DNA of 64,000 nucleotides. Source: Myxococcota bacterium. GTDB lineage: Bacteria > Myxococcota_A > Bradymonadia > UBA7976 > UBA1532. The stretch is from assembly GCA_023150895.1 (NCBI GenBank), contig JAKLJY010000001.1:124001-188000 (forward strand). Direction: 5' to 3'. The notes below the pieces were generated by a model. That model did not search any database, was not told where the DNA came from, and was given only the letters and a program-made list of their open reading frames with translations. Shown here piece by piece: positions 34,035 to 42,850 of this stretch; position 1 is the first letter of the stretch, and the number at the start of each line of letters is the position of its first letter. Made by a program: the position numbers and the translations under genes.

Positions 34035-35045
34035 TCAGCGGGTGGGGAACTGGCGCAGGAAACGCGCGTCGTTCTCCCAGAGGTAGCGGATGTCGGTGAT
34101 GCCGTAGCGGATCATCGCGAGGCGATCCACCCCGAGTCCGAAGGCGAAGCCCTGAACCTGGTCCGGGTCGTAGCCGACGTTGCGCAGGACCTGCGGATGC
34201 ACCATTCCGGCGCCGAGGACCTCCATCCAGCGACTGCCCGTCCAGACGTCGAGCTCGACCGACGGTTCGGTGAACGGGAAGAAGCTCGGTCGAAAGCGAA
34301 CGGGACGGTCCGGGCCGTAGAGCATCCGCAGGAAGTGCGTCAACGTGCCCTTCAGATCGGCCATCGTCACGTCCCGGTCGATCCAGAGCCCCTCGATCTG
34401 GTGGAAGACCGGGCTATGGGTCGTGTCCGCGTCGCATCGAAACACCTTGCCCGGCGCGATGATGCGGACCGGTGGCTGCCGGGACTGCATCGTCCGGACT
34501 TGCACGGGGCTCGTCTGGGTCCGCAGCAACAGCCCCCCTTCCAGGTAGAAGGTGTCCTGCATGTCCCGGGCGGGATGGGAGGACGGCATGTTCAGGAGAT
34601 CGAAGTTGAAGGTCTCCGTTTCGACCTCCGGCCCGTCCGCCAGCTCGAAGCCGAATGCGCACAGGAGGTCGACGAGGTCGTCGAGGACCTGCTGAACGGG
34701 GTGCGTCGCACCCGCTGCGACGACCCGGCCCGGGAGCGTGACGTCGACCCGCCCCCGCTCCAGAGCGGCCGCGAGCGCAGCCTCCGCAAGGCGGGACCGG
34801 GCCGACTCGAATGCCGCTTCGACAGCGTCGCGAGCGACATTGATTCGCGCGCCCGCGCTCGGGCGATCCTCCGGCGCGAGCCGGCCGAGGGCCTGCATCA
34901 GCGGCGCGAAAGCACCCTTCTTGCCGACGAATCGGGCGCGGACCGTCGCCAGGTCCGCCTCTCGTTCGACAGCAGACGCCGCCTCGAGGGCTTCCGCCCT
35001 GATCGCATCGATGTCAGCCTGAAGGCGAGCGTGAGCCTCCGACAC
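34035..35045 (-). CDS. pheS: Phenylalanyl-tRNA synthetase alpha subunit
   Basis: 336 residues from a GTG at 35045 with a near-perfect AGGAGG eight bases upstream. N-terminal coiled coil, then class II catalytic core: HPVQQVLDDLVDLLCAFGFE, DTHSPVFHQIEGLWIDRDV (motif 2 region) and GFAFGLGVDRLAMIRYGI (motif 3, with the usual Ala in the amino-acid pocket). Charges tRNA-Phe together with PheT. Confidence 0.97.
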   Translation of the reverse strand: MSEAHARLQADIDAIRAEALEAASAVEREADLATVRARFVGKKGAFAPLMQALGRLAPEDRPSAGARINVARDAVEAAFESARSRLAEAALAAALERGRVDVTLPGRVVAAGATHPVQQVLDDLVDLLCAFGFELADGPEVETETFNFDLLNMPSSHPARDMQDTFYLEGGLLLRTQTSPVQVRTMQSRQPPVRIIAPGKVFRCDADTTHSPVFHQIEGLWIDRDVTMADLKGTLTHFLRMLYGPDRPVRFRPSFFPFTEPSVELDVWTGSRWMEVLGAGMVHPQVLRNVGYDPDQVQGFAFGLGVDRLAMIRYGITDIRYLWENDARFLRQFPTR

Positions 35046-35158
35046 GGGAACCTCCTGAGATGGGCGTCCGTGCGGGGTCCGGGGGCGGCGTCGGCCGCAT
35101 CGGCCTCAGACGCGCGGTCTTCTCGGCCCGGGGCGGACGCTGTTTCGGCGATGCGGAC

Positions 35159-35512
35159 TCAGAGTGCCGAGCGTGCCGCCTGGACGACGGCGCCGAAGGC
35201 GGCCGGGTCGCTGATGGCCAGCTCGGCGAGGACGCGGCGATCGAGACCGATGTTGGCCTTGGCGAGGGCATGGACGAAGCGGCTGTAGGTCAGGCCGTGC
35301 AGACGCGTCGCCGCGTTGATCCGGACGATCCACAAGCGGCGGAAGGCCCGCTTGCGTGCCTTGCGGTCGCGGAAGGCGTAACAGAGCCCGCGCTCGACGG
35401 CCTCTTTGGCGCTGCGGAAGAGCCGGCTGTGGCTACCACGGTAGCCCTTGGCCAGCTTCAGAATGCGGTTGTGACGACGGCGGGTTTTGAATCCACCTTT
35501 TGCGCGAGGCAT
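35159..35512 (-). CDS. rplT: Ribosomal protein L20
   Basis: 117 residues, standard length. N-terminal basic extension ([20 protein letters not shown]) and [16 protein letters not shown] are diagnostic. Needed for early 50S assembly and, in several bacteria, represses its own operon by binding the mRNA leader. 87 bases after rpmI. The usual upstream infC is absent. Confidence 0.98.
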   Translation of the reverse strand: MPRAKGGFKTRRRHNRILKLAKGYRGSHSRLFRSAKEAVERGLCYAFRDRKARKRAFRRLWIVRINAATRLHGLTYSRFVHALAKANIGLDRRVLAELAISDPAAFGAVVQAARSAL

Positions 35513-35599
35513 TTCATCTCCTGATGGTCGCTACGCCCCCGGGCATCGTCGCCGGGTGTTCAGTGCGCGCGCACCGTTTGGGGTGGTCGGCGAACGGTG

Positions 35600-35797
35600 T
35601 CAGCCGTTGGGCAACAGGACCTTGACGAGACCCGCGTCGCCCGACTGCAGAAAAGACTGCCGGCGGAGCTGGCGCTTCCGCTTGGTGCTCTTCTTCGTCA
35701 GGATGTGACGCTTGTTCGCCCGGGTGGCCTTGATCTTGCCGTTCTTGGTGACCTGAAACCGCTTGCGCGCGGCCTTGCGGGTCTTCATCTTGGGCAT
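35600..35797 (-). CDS. rpmI: Ribosomal protein L35
   Basis: 65 residues; MPKMKTRKAARKRFQVTKNG and KRHILTKKSTKRKRQL are typical. First protein gene of the rpmI-rplT-pheS-pheT-ihfA-merR run. I see no promoter in the 40 bases between the preceding hairpin and the ATG, so transcripts probably arrive from the tRNA-Val promoter. Confidence 0.97.
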   Translation of the reverse strand: MPKMKTRKAARKRFQVTKNGKIKATRANKRHILTKKSTKRKRQLRRQSFLQSGDAGLVKVLLPNG

Positions 35798-35838
35798 GGT
35801 CTTCCCGGCTCCTCGAAATGCCGCGGTTGCGCGGCCAG

Positions 35839-35877
35839 AAAACGGCAGCGCCCGCCGACGTGCATCGGCGGGCGCTG
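35839..35877 (-). terminator. Terminator or attenuator between tRNA-Val and rpmI
   Basis: 13-bp perfect stem (35846-35858 with 35865-35877), 6-base loop, followed on the minus strand by CCG and TTTT (35842-35839). Begins 9 bases after tRNA-Val and ends 41 bases before rpmI. Confidence 0.75.
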
Positions 35878-35885
35878 AAGGGCTT

Positions 35886-35960
35886 TGGTAGGCGCGGGCG
35901 GGATTGAACCGCCGACCCCTTCCACGTCAAGGAAGTGCTCTCCCGCTGAGCTACGCGCCT
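35886..35960 (-). tRNA. tRNA-Val (anticodon GAC), CCA encoded
   Basis: 75 bases including CCA. Acceptor AGGCGCG/CGCGCCT, discriminator A, T-arm GGCGG/CCGCC with loop TTCAATC, anticodon stem CTTCC/GGAAG with loop TTGACGT, giving GAC (reads GUC/GUU). The only one of the three tRNAs here with an encoded CCA end. Confidence 0.95.
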
Positions 35961-35987
35961 GCGATGCAGACGTCCAAAGCGGCGAGG

Positions 35988-36017
35988 CTTATACCAATCG
36001 GCCGAATCGAACGTCAA
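35988..36017 (-). promoter_or_regulatory. Strong sigma-70-like promoter of tRNA-Val
   Basis: Minus strand: TTGACG (36017-36012), 18-base spacer, TATAAG (35993-35988). Start near 35981, ~20 bases before the tRNA. An A-run (minus strand) just upstream of the -35 may act as an UP element. Confidence 0.65.
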
Positions 36018-36056
36018 CGATTTTTTTTCGGCCATTCGTGGCACCCTTTCCTCCGC

Positions 36057-36578
36057 ATGGACGATCTGGTCACGATGCTCGACACGGTCCTCGCGACGCT
36101 GGCCCGCGAGGCGGGTGCTCAATGTGGCCCGGCCGCGCGCGCCGAGGGCATCGTGAACGCGCTGAATCTCGCGTGGCCGGCCATCGTCGGACGCGACCTC
36201 GCGAAGGTCAGCCGGCCGGACGGCTTCGATCCCGGGAGCGGCCTCGTCGACGTCGCGGTCGAGCCCCGGTGGCGCGAGGCGCTCTTCACGGTGCGCCACG
36301 AGATCACCAGCCGCGTTCGACGGCAGTTTCCGCGCGTCGCGGGTGTTCGCCTCGTGACGGTCGACGAGGGCACGGTCCGAACGGCGAGCGGTTTCTCGAT
36401 GGACGGACGGCGGGCATCGACGGCCGAGCCCGCAGCGGGCGACCGGGTACGTGAGTCGGCGCCCGAGAGCGACGCACTGGCGGATGCACGCACGGCCGGC
36501 GTTCGTGATCCTGCGCTACGACAAGCCCTTCACGCGCTCATCCGTGCAGTGGAGCACTGCGACCGAGCGCCCCGATGA
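36057..36578 (+). CDS. DUF721/DciA-family protein
   Basis: 173 residues from the ATG at 36057. The N-terminal ~105 residues fit DUF721 (LNLAWPAIVGRDLAKVSRP, VDVAVEPRWREALFTVRHEI). DciA is the replicative-helicase (DnaB) operator in bacteria that lack DnaC/DnaI, so a role at replication initiation is the likely one. The C-terminal ~60 residues are disordered, charged and end in a helix (DPALRQALHALIRAVEHC). Overlaps the next gene by ATGA. Confidence 0.8.
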   Translation: MDDLVTMLDTVLATLAREAGAQCGPAARAEGIVNALNLAWPAIVGRDLAKVSRPDGFDPGSGLVDVAVEPRWREALFTVRHEITSRVRRQFPRVAGVRLVTVDEGTVRTASGFSMDGRRASTAEPAAGDRVRESAPESDALADARTAGVRDPALRQALHALIRAVEHCDRAPR

Positions 36579-37435
36579 ACGACCTCCGCGCGGCCGTCCG
36601 CCGCGTGCCGCGCCGAGTCGCGTTTCGGGTGCTCTGCGCGTCGATCGCCCTTTCGCCCGTGTGCGCTGCGCGCGCGCACCTCGGCACGCCGTTCGGCGAC
36701 GTTCTCTCGCCGATCCTCGAGGCCGACGTCATCGTGCTGGTCCGGGCGACCGCCGAGACCGAGGCGGGGCCGACGGGCGCACGGACGCCGGTGGCCCTCG
36801 TCGCCGCGCTCGTCGGGCGCGCCCCGCCACATTTCACGTTGGACCAACCGCCGCCGCACTTCCACCGCCATCGAGCCGGCGCGGTCTTCGTCGCTCCCGT
36901 GCGAAGACTCTCCGGGAACCGGTTTCGGGTCTTGTCCGAGACGGCGACGCCCCTCGACGCGACGCCGGCAGACGCCCCGGCACTCCGCCGCGTGCTCGCG
37001 GCGTGGCGCCGCCACCCGAAACCCACGCCGCCCGGACTGCGCCTGCGCCACGCGCTCACGCAGCTTCAGGAGACGACGGCGGTCGGGCGGCGTCTCGTGC
37101 TCGAGCAGCTCCTGGCCGCCGGTCCGGGCGCAGGGGAGACGATGGCGACGATCGACGACGCGGCGTTGGCCGCAGCCGTGGGGAATCATCGCCTGCCGGA
37201 AGCCTACCGCCTCGGCCTCGTGCGTTTTGCGTCGCTCGCCGGCCGCCGCGAAGCGCTCGCGCGCCTCTGCGCCGTCGACGCCGCGTTGTCCCCCGTCCTT
37301 CGAGGTGCGGTCTATGAGGCGCAGCTCGCGCCTCCGACGGCCTGCGTTCGCGCCGCCATCGAGTCCTGCGCCGAGCGCCCGGAGGACCCCTTGTCGGCCC
37401 GATGTCGGACGCTGGCGGTCCGGATTCGACCCTGA
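36575..37435 (+). CDS. Exported protein of unknown function
   Basis: 286 residues, ATG in the ATGA overlap with the DUF721 gene. Signal peptide FRVLCASIALSPVCAARA. The first ~100 mature residues look beta-rich (ADVIVLVRATAETE; AGAVFVAPVRRLSGNRFRVL), the remainder helical and possibly HEAT-like (YRLGLVRFASLAGRREALARL). No family recognised. The overlap implies co-expression with the DciA-like protein although one acts in the cytosol and one outside. Confidence 0.7.
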   Translation: MNDLRAAVRRVPRRVAFRVLCASIALSPVCAARAHLGTPFGDVLSPILEADVIVLVRATAETEAGPTGARTPVALVAALVGRAPPHFTLDQPPPHFHRHRAGAVFVAPVRRLSGNRFRVLSETATPLDATPADAPALRRVLAAWRRHPKPTPPGLRLRHALTQLQETTAVGRRLVLEQLLAAGPGAGETMATIDDAALAAAVGNHRLPEAYRLGLVRFASLAGRREALARLCAVDAALSPVLRGAVYEAQLAPPTACVRAAIESCAERPEDPLSARCRTLAVRIRP

Positions 37436-37481
37436 ACGGGCGATTCCCGCTGCACTTCCGGGTCCGGCGCGCATGTGCGCC

Positions 37482-37511
37482 TTGACACCCGCGCGCCCCC
37501 TGCCCTAGACG
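37482..37511 (+). promoter_or_regulatory. Sigma-70-like promoter of the lipoprotein at 37538
   Basis: Perfect TTGACA (37482-37487), 18-base spacer, TAGACG (37506-37511), a weak -10. Directly upstream lies a GGCGC/GCGCC hairpin (37466-37481) without a T-run. Confidence 0.4.
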
Positions 37512-37537
37512 GTAGCCCTTCCACGATGGGGAGAGTC

Positions 37538-38887
37538 ATGCGCACAGCGTCCCGTTCGCGCCTTCGAGTTGCGGCCCTTCTGACCGTCTCGATCCTGGCC
37601 GCCTGCAAAGGCAACGAAGTCAAGGAGTACTACAGCGGCGTCTCGGACGCGGGCGCCGGGGGTGGCGGCACAGAGGGCGGTTCGGACGGCGGCGCGCAAA
37701 CCGGCGGCACCGGCTCCGGCGGCTCGCCGGACGAGGGCGGGACGGATGGCGGGACGCCGGCCGGCGGGAGCGGTGGCGAATCGGCCGGGGGGACGTCCGG
37801 CGAGACGATCGAGCCCTTCACGGGGGGCTGCACGGCCGACACCGACTGTGGCCCGGATGTGGCGTGTGTCCTCGGAATCTGCGTCAAGCCTCCGCCGCAG
37901 AACTTCAAGGCGAACTTTGCGTGCGATGATGTCCTCATCGAGGACTCCGATCCGGACTTCTCCTGCTGGGAGACGCCACAGGCCCTCGAGCGCGGCGGCC
38001 CCGCGGAGGTTCCGATGCGCGGCCGGATCGAGTACTTCGGTGACGGAAACGTCACCAAGGACCTGACGGTCAAGATCTACGACTTCATGACCTTCGACCC
38101 GACGCCGTGCCTGGGCGTGGCCGACGGCATCATGAACGTCGACGATGCCCGCGCCGAGACGGAGGCCTGCGTCGACGAAAACAACATCGCGCTCGCCGAG
38201 ACCGTCAGCCACCTGTGCGACGACAACCCCAGCGAGGGATGCTACGAGATCGACGCCGTGCCCACCGGCACGGAGCTCGTCATCCGGGTGTTCGGCGAGA
38301 GCCGTCTCTGGGTCCCGACCTACGAGTACGGCGTGTTCGTCAACCCGTGCGTGTTGTCCGAATTCAAAGACGACAGCGTGTGCCCCGAACAGCGTGAGAA
38401 CGCCCCCGCGGACACCAACTGGAGCTGCTCGCTGAAGGACGAGGGCGGGGAGATCTACATGCCCAATGATCTCAACGTGCTCTCGAAGACCACCTGGACG
38501 ACCTTCCCGCCGACCGCAGGCGTGCCGCGCATCGAGCTCGGCCACGGCGCGATCGCCGGGCGAGCCTATGACTGCCAGGGGCGACCCGTCGTCAACGCAT
38601 CCATCGGGGTCCACGACCCCGGCCGGCGGACGACGTACTTCAATGGCAACCCCAACGATACCCTCCCCCAGCCCGGCCTCGACCGCACCAACATCGACGC
38701 CACGTACGCGAACCTCGATACCCCCGCCGGCGTCCAGGGCGTCGTTCAGGTCGCATGGCAGGGAGACGGGGGCAATCGCAAGCTGACCCTCGTGAACTTC
38801 AACCGGATGGTGATGCTGCCCAACACGCTCATCATTCTGAGCCCCTCTGGCCGCCACCCCAAAGACGTCTTCCCGCCTTACCTCTGA
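37538..38887 (+). CDS. Surface lipoprotein with Gly-rich linker and carboxypeptidase-regulatory-like module
   Basis: 449 residues from the ATG at 37538 (GGGGAG upstream), opening a lipoprotein signal (SILAACKG). A Gly/Ser/Thr-rich linker runs from ~30 to ~95 (GGTEGGSDGGAQTGGTGSGG), then a CxxDxDCGPDxxCxxGxC module (~102-125) of the kind found in myxobacterial surface proteins, a beta-rich middle, and a GAIAGRAYDCQGRPVVNASI module (~345-440) of carboxypeptidase-regulatory type. Followed 9 bases later by the ceramidase-like lipoprotein; no direct function can be read off. Confidence 0.82.
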   Translation: MRTASRSRLRVAALLTVSILAACKGNEVKEYYSGVSDAGAGGGGTEGGSDGGAQTGGTGSGGSPDEGGTDGGTPAGGSGGESAGGTSGETIEPFTGGCTADTDCGPDVACVLGICVKPPPQNFKANFACDDVLIEDSDPDFSCWETPQALERGGPAEVPMRGRIEYFGDGNVTKDLTVKIYDFMTFDPTPCLGVADGIMNVDDARAETEACVDENNIALAETVSHLCDDNPSEGCYEIDAVPTGTELVIRVFGESRLWVPTYEYGVFVNPCVLSEFKDDSVCPEQRENAPADTNWSCSLKDEGGEIYMPNDLNVLSKTTWTTFPPTAGVPRIELGHGAIAGRAYDCQGRPVVNASIGVHDPGRRTTYFNGNPNDTLPQPGLDRTNIDATYANLDTPAGVQGVVQVAWQGDGGNRKLTLVNFNRMVMLPNTLIILSPSGRHPKDVFPPYL

Positions 38888-38896
38888 GGAGCCCCG

Positions 38897-40933
38897 ATGC
38901 GCACGGCCAAACTGTTCGGCAGCGCCCTCTGCCTTTCGTCGCTGACGCTCGGTGGGTGCCTCATCCCCGAGGAACGCGGGACGGCTCGTTTCGTGGGCGA
39001 GGTGACGGCGGACGCGCAACCGGCAGTGGACGCCGGCCCATCGGAGACGGATCTCGCGCGCGTCTCGGACGCCACGCAACCGACACCGGATGCCCGCGTG
39101 GAGCCTGGCGCGGACGCGGGTCCGTGCGGCCCCCCGCCCTTCGATCCCGCGGTCGCCCAGGTCTGCCCGGGCTCGCCGGGCTGCGCGGGCGCGGGCGGCG
39201 CCACGCTTCGGGTCGGCGCCGCTCGCCAGGAGGTCACCGACCTCGGCTTCGAACTGCCCCGCGTCGAGTTTCTGGAGGAGTTCGGCGGCTGCAACGAGAG
39301 CCAGGGGGGTGGTCCCGGCCGATGTGGAGCCCTGGATCGCACCTTCATGCGCAACTGCGGCCGCGATCGCCTCTGCCCCGAAGATGAGGGGTACCCCGGC
39401 CGCGCGGACGAAGGCGAAGGGGACATCGGCGCAGACGGCGTGCCGATCTGGGACTACTTTCACGACTGCGGAATCGACCGGCTCTGCCCGGGTGATCCGG
39501 GCTACCCCGGCGCCCCTGACGAGGGCGAGGGCAACGGCAAGTTCGATGGTCTGTGGCTCGCAGGGTTCCAGAACAACCGGCCGGCCCTCGGCGTCCGAGA
39601 CCCGCTCTGGGCCCGAACGATCGCCGTCGAAGACGGTGAGACGGTGGTGACGCTGACCTCGATCGATGCCGTCGGCATCTTCTACGACGACGTCAAGCGC
39701 ATCCGGACGCGCGCCGCGGAGATCCTGGCCGAGGAACGCCCGGATCTCGAAGTCGACTACATGTTCGTGTCCTCGACCCATGATCACGAGGCGCCCGACA
39801 CCATGGGACAATGGGCCGGCGAGGTCGATCCGGAGATCGACATCCCGCTCGTCACCGGCGTGAATCCCCGGTACATCAGCCACCTGCGCGAAAAGGCGGC
39901 GCGCAGCATCGTCGACGCCGTGACGTCGCTTCAGCCTGCCACGATGCGCGTCGCGGAAACACACACCGGCGCCGACGGGTTTCTGCGAGATTCCCGCGAT
40001 CCCCAGGTGCTCAACGACACCATGGGGGTCGTTCAGTTCCTCGACGCGACGGAGCAGACGATCGCCACGCTCGTCACCTGGGGCAATCACCCCGAGGGGA
40101 TGAGCGACGTCAACAACTTCATCACGTCCGACTTCGCCCATGGCCTGCGAGACGGGCTCGAGAACGGGATTCCCGAGTCGGCGTCCACGGTGGCCCGGCC
40201 CGGGCTCGGCGGCGTCGCCGTCTACATGCAGGGGACGGTCGGCGGCCTGATGACGCCCCTCGGGGTCGAGGTCCGGGACCTGCTTGGCCAGGTGGTGACC
40301 AACTACACCTTCCACCGCGTCGATGTGATGGGCTGGCGCCTCGCAGGCCACGCGCTCGACGCGCTCGACGCCGCGGTCACGCCGTCCGAGGTGCCCGTCC
40401 GGTTCGCCCACTCGAACTTCGTCATTCCCGTCGACAACCGCATTTTCCACGTCGCGACCCTGGTCAACCTCTTCAACCGCGAGAACCCCTACTTCGACGC
40501 CAACCTCCCCATCGACGCGTGCAACATGCCGCACGCGCGCACCGAGATGGCCGTCATTCAACTCGGCCCCGTGACGCTCTATTCGGTCCCTGGTGAGCTG
40601 TTTCCGGAGCTCGCGGTCGGTTTCGACGCCCGGTGGGCCCACGGCCGCCCCCAGGTCCGGGCCGACAATCCGAACCCGCCGGACCTCTCGGCGGCCCCTC
40701 CGCCCCCCTACTTCTCCGACTTGGCGCCCGGCCAGTTTCGTTGGCCGCTCGGACTCGGCAATGATGAGCTCGGTTACCTCGTGCCCGAGTACGACTACAA
40801 GCTCGACGACGATGCTCCGTACTTCACGGAGCCCGACGGCGATCACTACGAGGAAACCAACTCCGTGGGGCCGAATGCGGTGCCCCGCGTGCGAATCGTG
40901 CTCGACCGCCTCATCGAGGCGCTCGCGCCCTGA
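38897..40933 (+). CDS. Neutral/alkaline ceramidase-like lipoprotein with an inserted Cys-Asp repeat pair
   Basis: 678 residues. Lipobox LGGC, acidic linker, then a ceramidase-type (PF04734-like) domain: RVGAARQEVTD, LWARTIAVEDG, VSSTHDHEAPDTMG (metal-binding His pair), LVTWGNHPEGMS. Between the first strand and the core sit two tandem ~35-residue repeats (NCGRDRLCPEDEGYPG...DEGEG and DCGIDRLCPGDPGYPG...DEGEGNGKFDG) that resemble calcium-binding loops. At the place of the ceramidase nucleophile motif (SGDVSP in Pseudomonas) this protein reads MQGTVGGLMTP, so the Ser appears lost. Anchored outside the cell; probably a hydrolase of lipids or amides, or a derived binding protein. Confidence 0.8.
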   Translation: MRTAKLFGSALCLSSLTLGGCLIPEERGTARFVGEVTADAQPAVDAGPSETDLARVSDATQPTPDARVEPGADAGPCGPPPFDPAVAQVCPGSPGCAGAGGATLRVGAARQEVTDLGFELPRVEFLEEFGGCNESQGGGPGRCGALDRTFMRNCGRDRLCPEDEGYPGRADEGEGDIGADGVPIWDYFHDCGIDRLCPGDPGYPGAPDEGEGNGKFDGLWLAGFQNNRPALGVRDPLWARTIAVEDGETVVTLTSIDAVGIFYDDVKRIRTRAAEILAEERPDLEVDYMFVSSTHDHEAPDTMGQWAGEVDPEIDIPLVTGVNPRYISHLREKAARSIVDAVTSLQPATMRVAETHTGADGFLRDSRDPQVLNDTMGVVQFLDATEQTIATLVTWGNHPEGMSDVNNFITSDFAHGLRDGLENGIPESASTVARPGLGGVAVYMQGTVGGLMTPLGVEVRDLLGQVVTNYTFHRVDVMGWRLAGHALDALDAAVTPSEVPVRFAHSNFVIPVDNRIFHVATLVNLFNRENPYFDANLPIDACNMPHARTEMAVIQLGPVTLYSVPGELFPELAVGFDARWAHGRPQVRADNPNPPDLSAAPPPPYFSDLAPGQFRWPLGLGNDELGYLVPEYDYKLDDDAPYFTEPDGDHYEETNSVGPNAVPRVRIVLDRLIEALAP

Positions 40934-40944
40934 AAGCGCTCCCC

Positions 40945-42849
40945 ATGTCATCCGTTCGATTCGCCGACCTCGATCTGTCGGCTCCCATGCTTTCCGCCCT
41001 CGAGGCGATCGGCTACCTCCAGCCCACCCCCGTTCAGGCAACCGCCATTCCGCTGATCGGCGCGGGGCGCGACCTGATGGTTCAGTCGCAGACGGGCACC
41101 GGCAAGACCGCGGCGTTCGGCATCCCTTTGATTGAGCGCCTCGGCGCACAGCCCGCGCGGGGCATTCAAGCGCTCGTCCTCGCGCCGACGCGCGAGCTCG
41201 CCAAGCAGGTCTCGGACGAGCTCAATCGACTTGCCGCGCATCACGGGGTCCAGAGCGTCGCCATCTATGGCGGCGCTTCGATGGACAAACAGATCGCGGA
41301 GATCAAGTTCGCTCACATCGTCGCGGGTACGCCGGGGCGCGTCCTCGACCACCTCCGCCGAGGAACGCTGCGTTTCAACGGTCTCCGGATGGTCGTGCTC
41401 GACGAGGCGGATGAGATGCTCAGTCTCGGTTTCGCCCGGGAACTCGAGCAGGTCATGAGCTTCGTCCCCGCGGAGCGCCAGACCTTGCTCTTCTCGGCGA
41501 CGATTCCCGAGGACATCAAGAGCTACGCTCAGCGCTACATGCGACAGCCCGAGTTCGTGAGTCTCATCGAGCAGAACGTGGGCGCCGACGACGTCGAGCA
41601 CCACTACTACATGGTCAGCGGCGTCGGTCGGTCCAAGGACCTCGTGCAGGTCATCGAATTCGAGGAGCCCGGCAACGCCATCATCTTCACCAATACCCGG
41701 GCCGACAGCGAGGTCGTTGCCCAGTTCCTGAAGCGCCAGGGGTACGAAGCCGAGTACCTCAACGGCGACCTCCCGCAGCGGGACCGCGAGGCCATCATGG
41801 CCCGAACGAAGGACAAGTCGCTGCGGTTCCTCGTCGCCACCGACATCGCGGCCCGGGGCATCGACATCAGCCAGCTGAGCCACGTGATCAATTTCACGTT
41901 GCCGGAGTCCCCGGAGGTCTACATCCACCGGACCGGACGGACAGGTCGCGCGGGACACAAGGGAACCGCCATCAGCCTCATCGGCCCGCGCGAGATCGGC
42001 GTCTATTACTACCTCAAGCGCATCTACAAGGTCGCCCTCCAGGAGCGCAGCGTGCCCACTCAGGCCGAGATCGACCTCCGGAAAGCCGAGCGCCGCACGG
42101 ACGCCATCGTCGAGGAGATCTTCGCGTTGCACCATGGTCGGCCGCCCCACAGTGCCGAACTCCGCGCGCAAGCGGTGCGCCTTCTCGAGAGAGACGACGC
42201 CATCGAGGTCATGGAGGCGCTGCTCGCCCTGTTTCACCAACGTGCGCAGCGCACGATCGCCGGCACCGCGTCAGGGGGCCCGCTCGCCGCGGTCCCACGT
42301 CCGGACGTCGTCCCTCCGGGCAGTCGGGCGGACACCCTCGCTACCGTCGCCGAGCGGGTCGCGATCGTTCAGAGCGAGTTCCGTGGGCTCCCCCCCGACC
42401 GCGATCCGGGGCCACGTCGCGTGCCGCCGAGGGATGAACGCCCGGTGGCGCCTCCCGTTCGAGCCGAGGTGGCCGCCTCCGCTTCGACGGTGCCGGACGC
42501 GGGTCGGTCCTCCGCCCCCCGCCCCGATGCCCCCCCGGCGCGGCCCGCCCGCTCGGACGCGCCGGATGGCGATGCGTCCCCTCGCCGGCTCCCCCCTCTT
42601 CCGGCGGGACAAGCACGACTCTGGGTCAACGTCGGCGAGCGCGACGATTTCGACGGGCCGCAGCTCGCAGTCGCCCTCGCTGATCTGGCCGGTCTCGACG
42701 CCGACGACGTTCTGGACGTTGACCTCCGATTGCGACACAGCTACGTGGTTGTCCTCGGCGAGTACGCCCGAGACGTCGTCGATGCGCTCGATGGAGAGCG
42801 CCTCGATGGGAAGAAACTGCGCGTAGAACTGGCAAAGGATGAAGCCTGA
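40945..42849 (+). CDS. DEAD-box RNA helicase with DbpA-type RNA-binding domain
   Basis: 634 residues. Complete helicase core: Q-motif region PTPVQATAIPLI, motif I SQTGTGKTAA, motif II VLDEADEML, motif III FSATIPED, motif VI HRTGRTGRAG. C-terminal extension: helical segment to ~440, Pro/Ala/Arg linker (~445-555), then a DbpA/CsdA-type RRM-like domain (RLWVNVGERDDFDGPQLAVAL to the end). Architecture matches DeaD/CsdA, which unwinds rRNA and mRNA structures during ribosome assembly and cold growth. Cytosolic. Confidence 0.94.
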   Translation: MSSVRFADLDLSAPMLSALEAIGYLQPTPVQATAIPLIGAGRDLMVQSQTGTGKTAAFGIPLIERLGAQPARGIQALVLAPTRELAKQVSDELNRLAAHHGVQSVAIYGGASMDKQIAEIKFAHIVAGTPGRVLDHLRRGTLRFNGLRMVVLDEADEMLSLGFARELEQVMSFVPAERQTLLFSATIPEDIKSYAQRYMRQPEFVSLIEQNVGADDVEHHYYMVSGVGRSKDLVQVIEFEEPGNAIIFTNTRADSEVVAQFLKRQGYEAEYLNGDLPQRDREAIMARTKDKSLRFLVATDIAARGIDISQLSHVINFTLPESPEVYIHRTGRTGRAGHKGTAISLIGPREIGVYYYLKRIYKVALQERSVPTQAEIDLRKAERRTDAIVEEIFALHHGRPPHSAELRAQAVRLLERDDAIEVMEALLALFHQRAQRTIAGTASGGPLAAVPRPDVVPPGSRADTLATVAERVAIVQSEFRGLPPDRDPGPRRVPPRDERPVAPPVRAEVAASASTVPDAGRSSAPRPDAPPARPARSDAPDGDASPRRLPPLPAGQARLWVNVGERDDFDGPQLAVALADLAGLDADDVLDVDLRLRHSYVVVLGEYARDVVDALDGERLDGKKLRVELAKDEA

Positions 42850-42850
42850 G

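Noticed and set aside
35046-35158. Phe leader peptide or T-box attenuator before pheS
   Set aside because: No run of Phe codons in a short frame and no T-box consensus; only GC-rich minor hairpins are visible.
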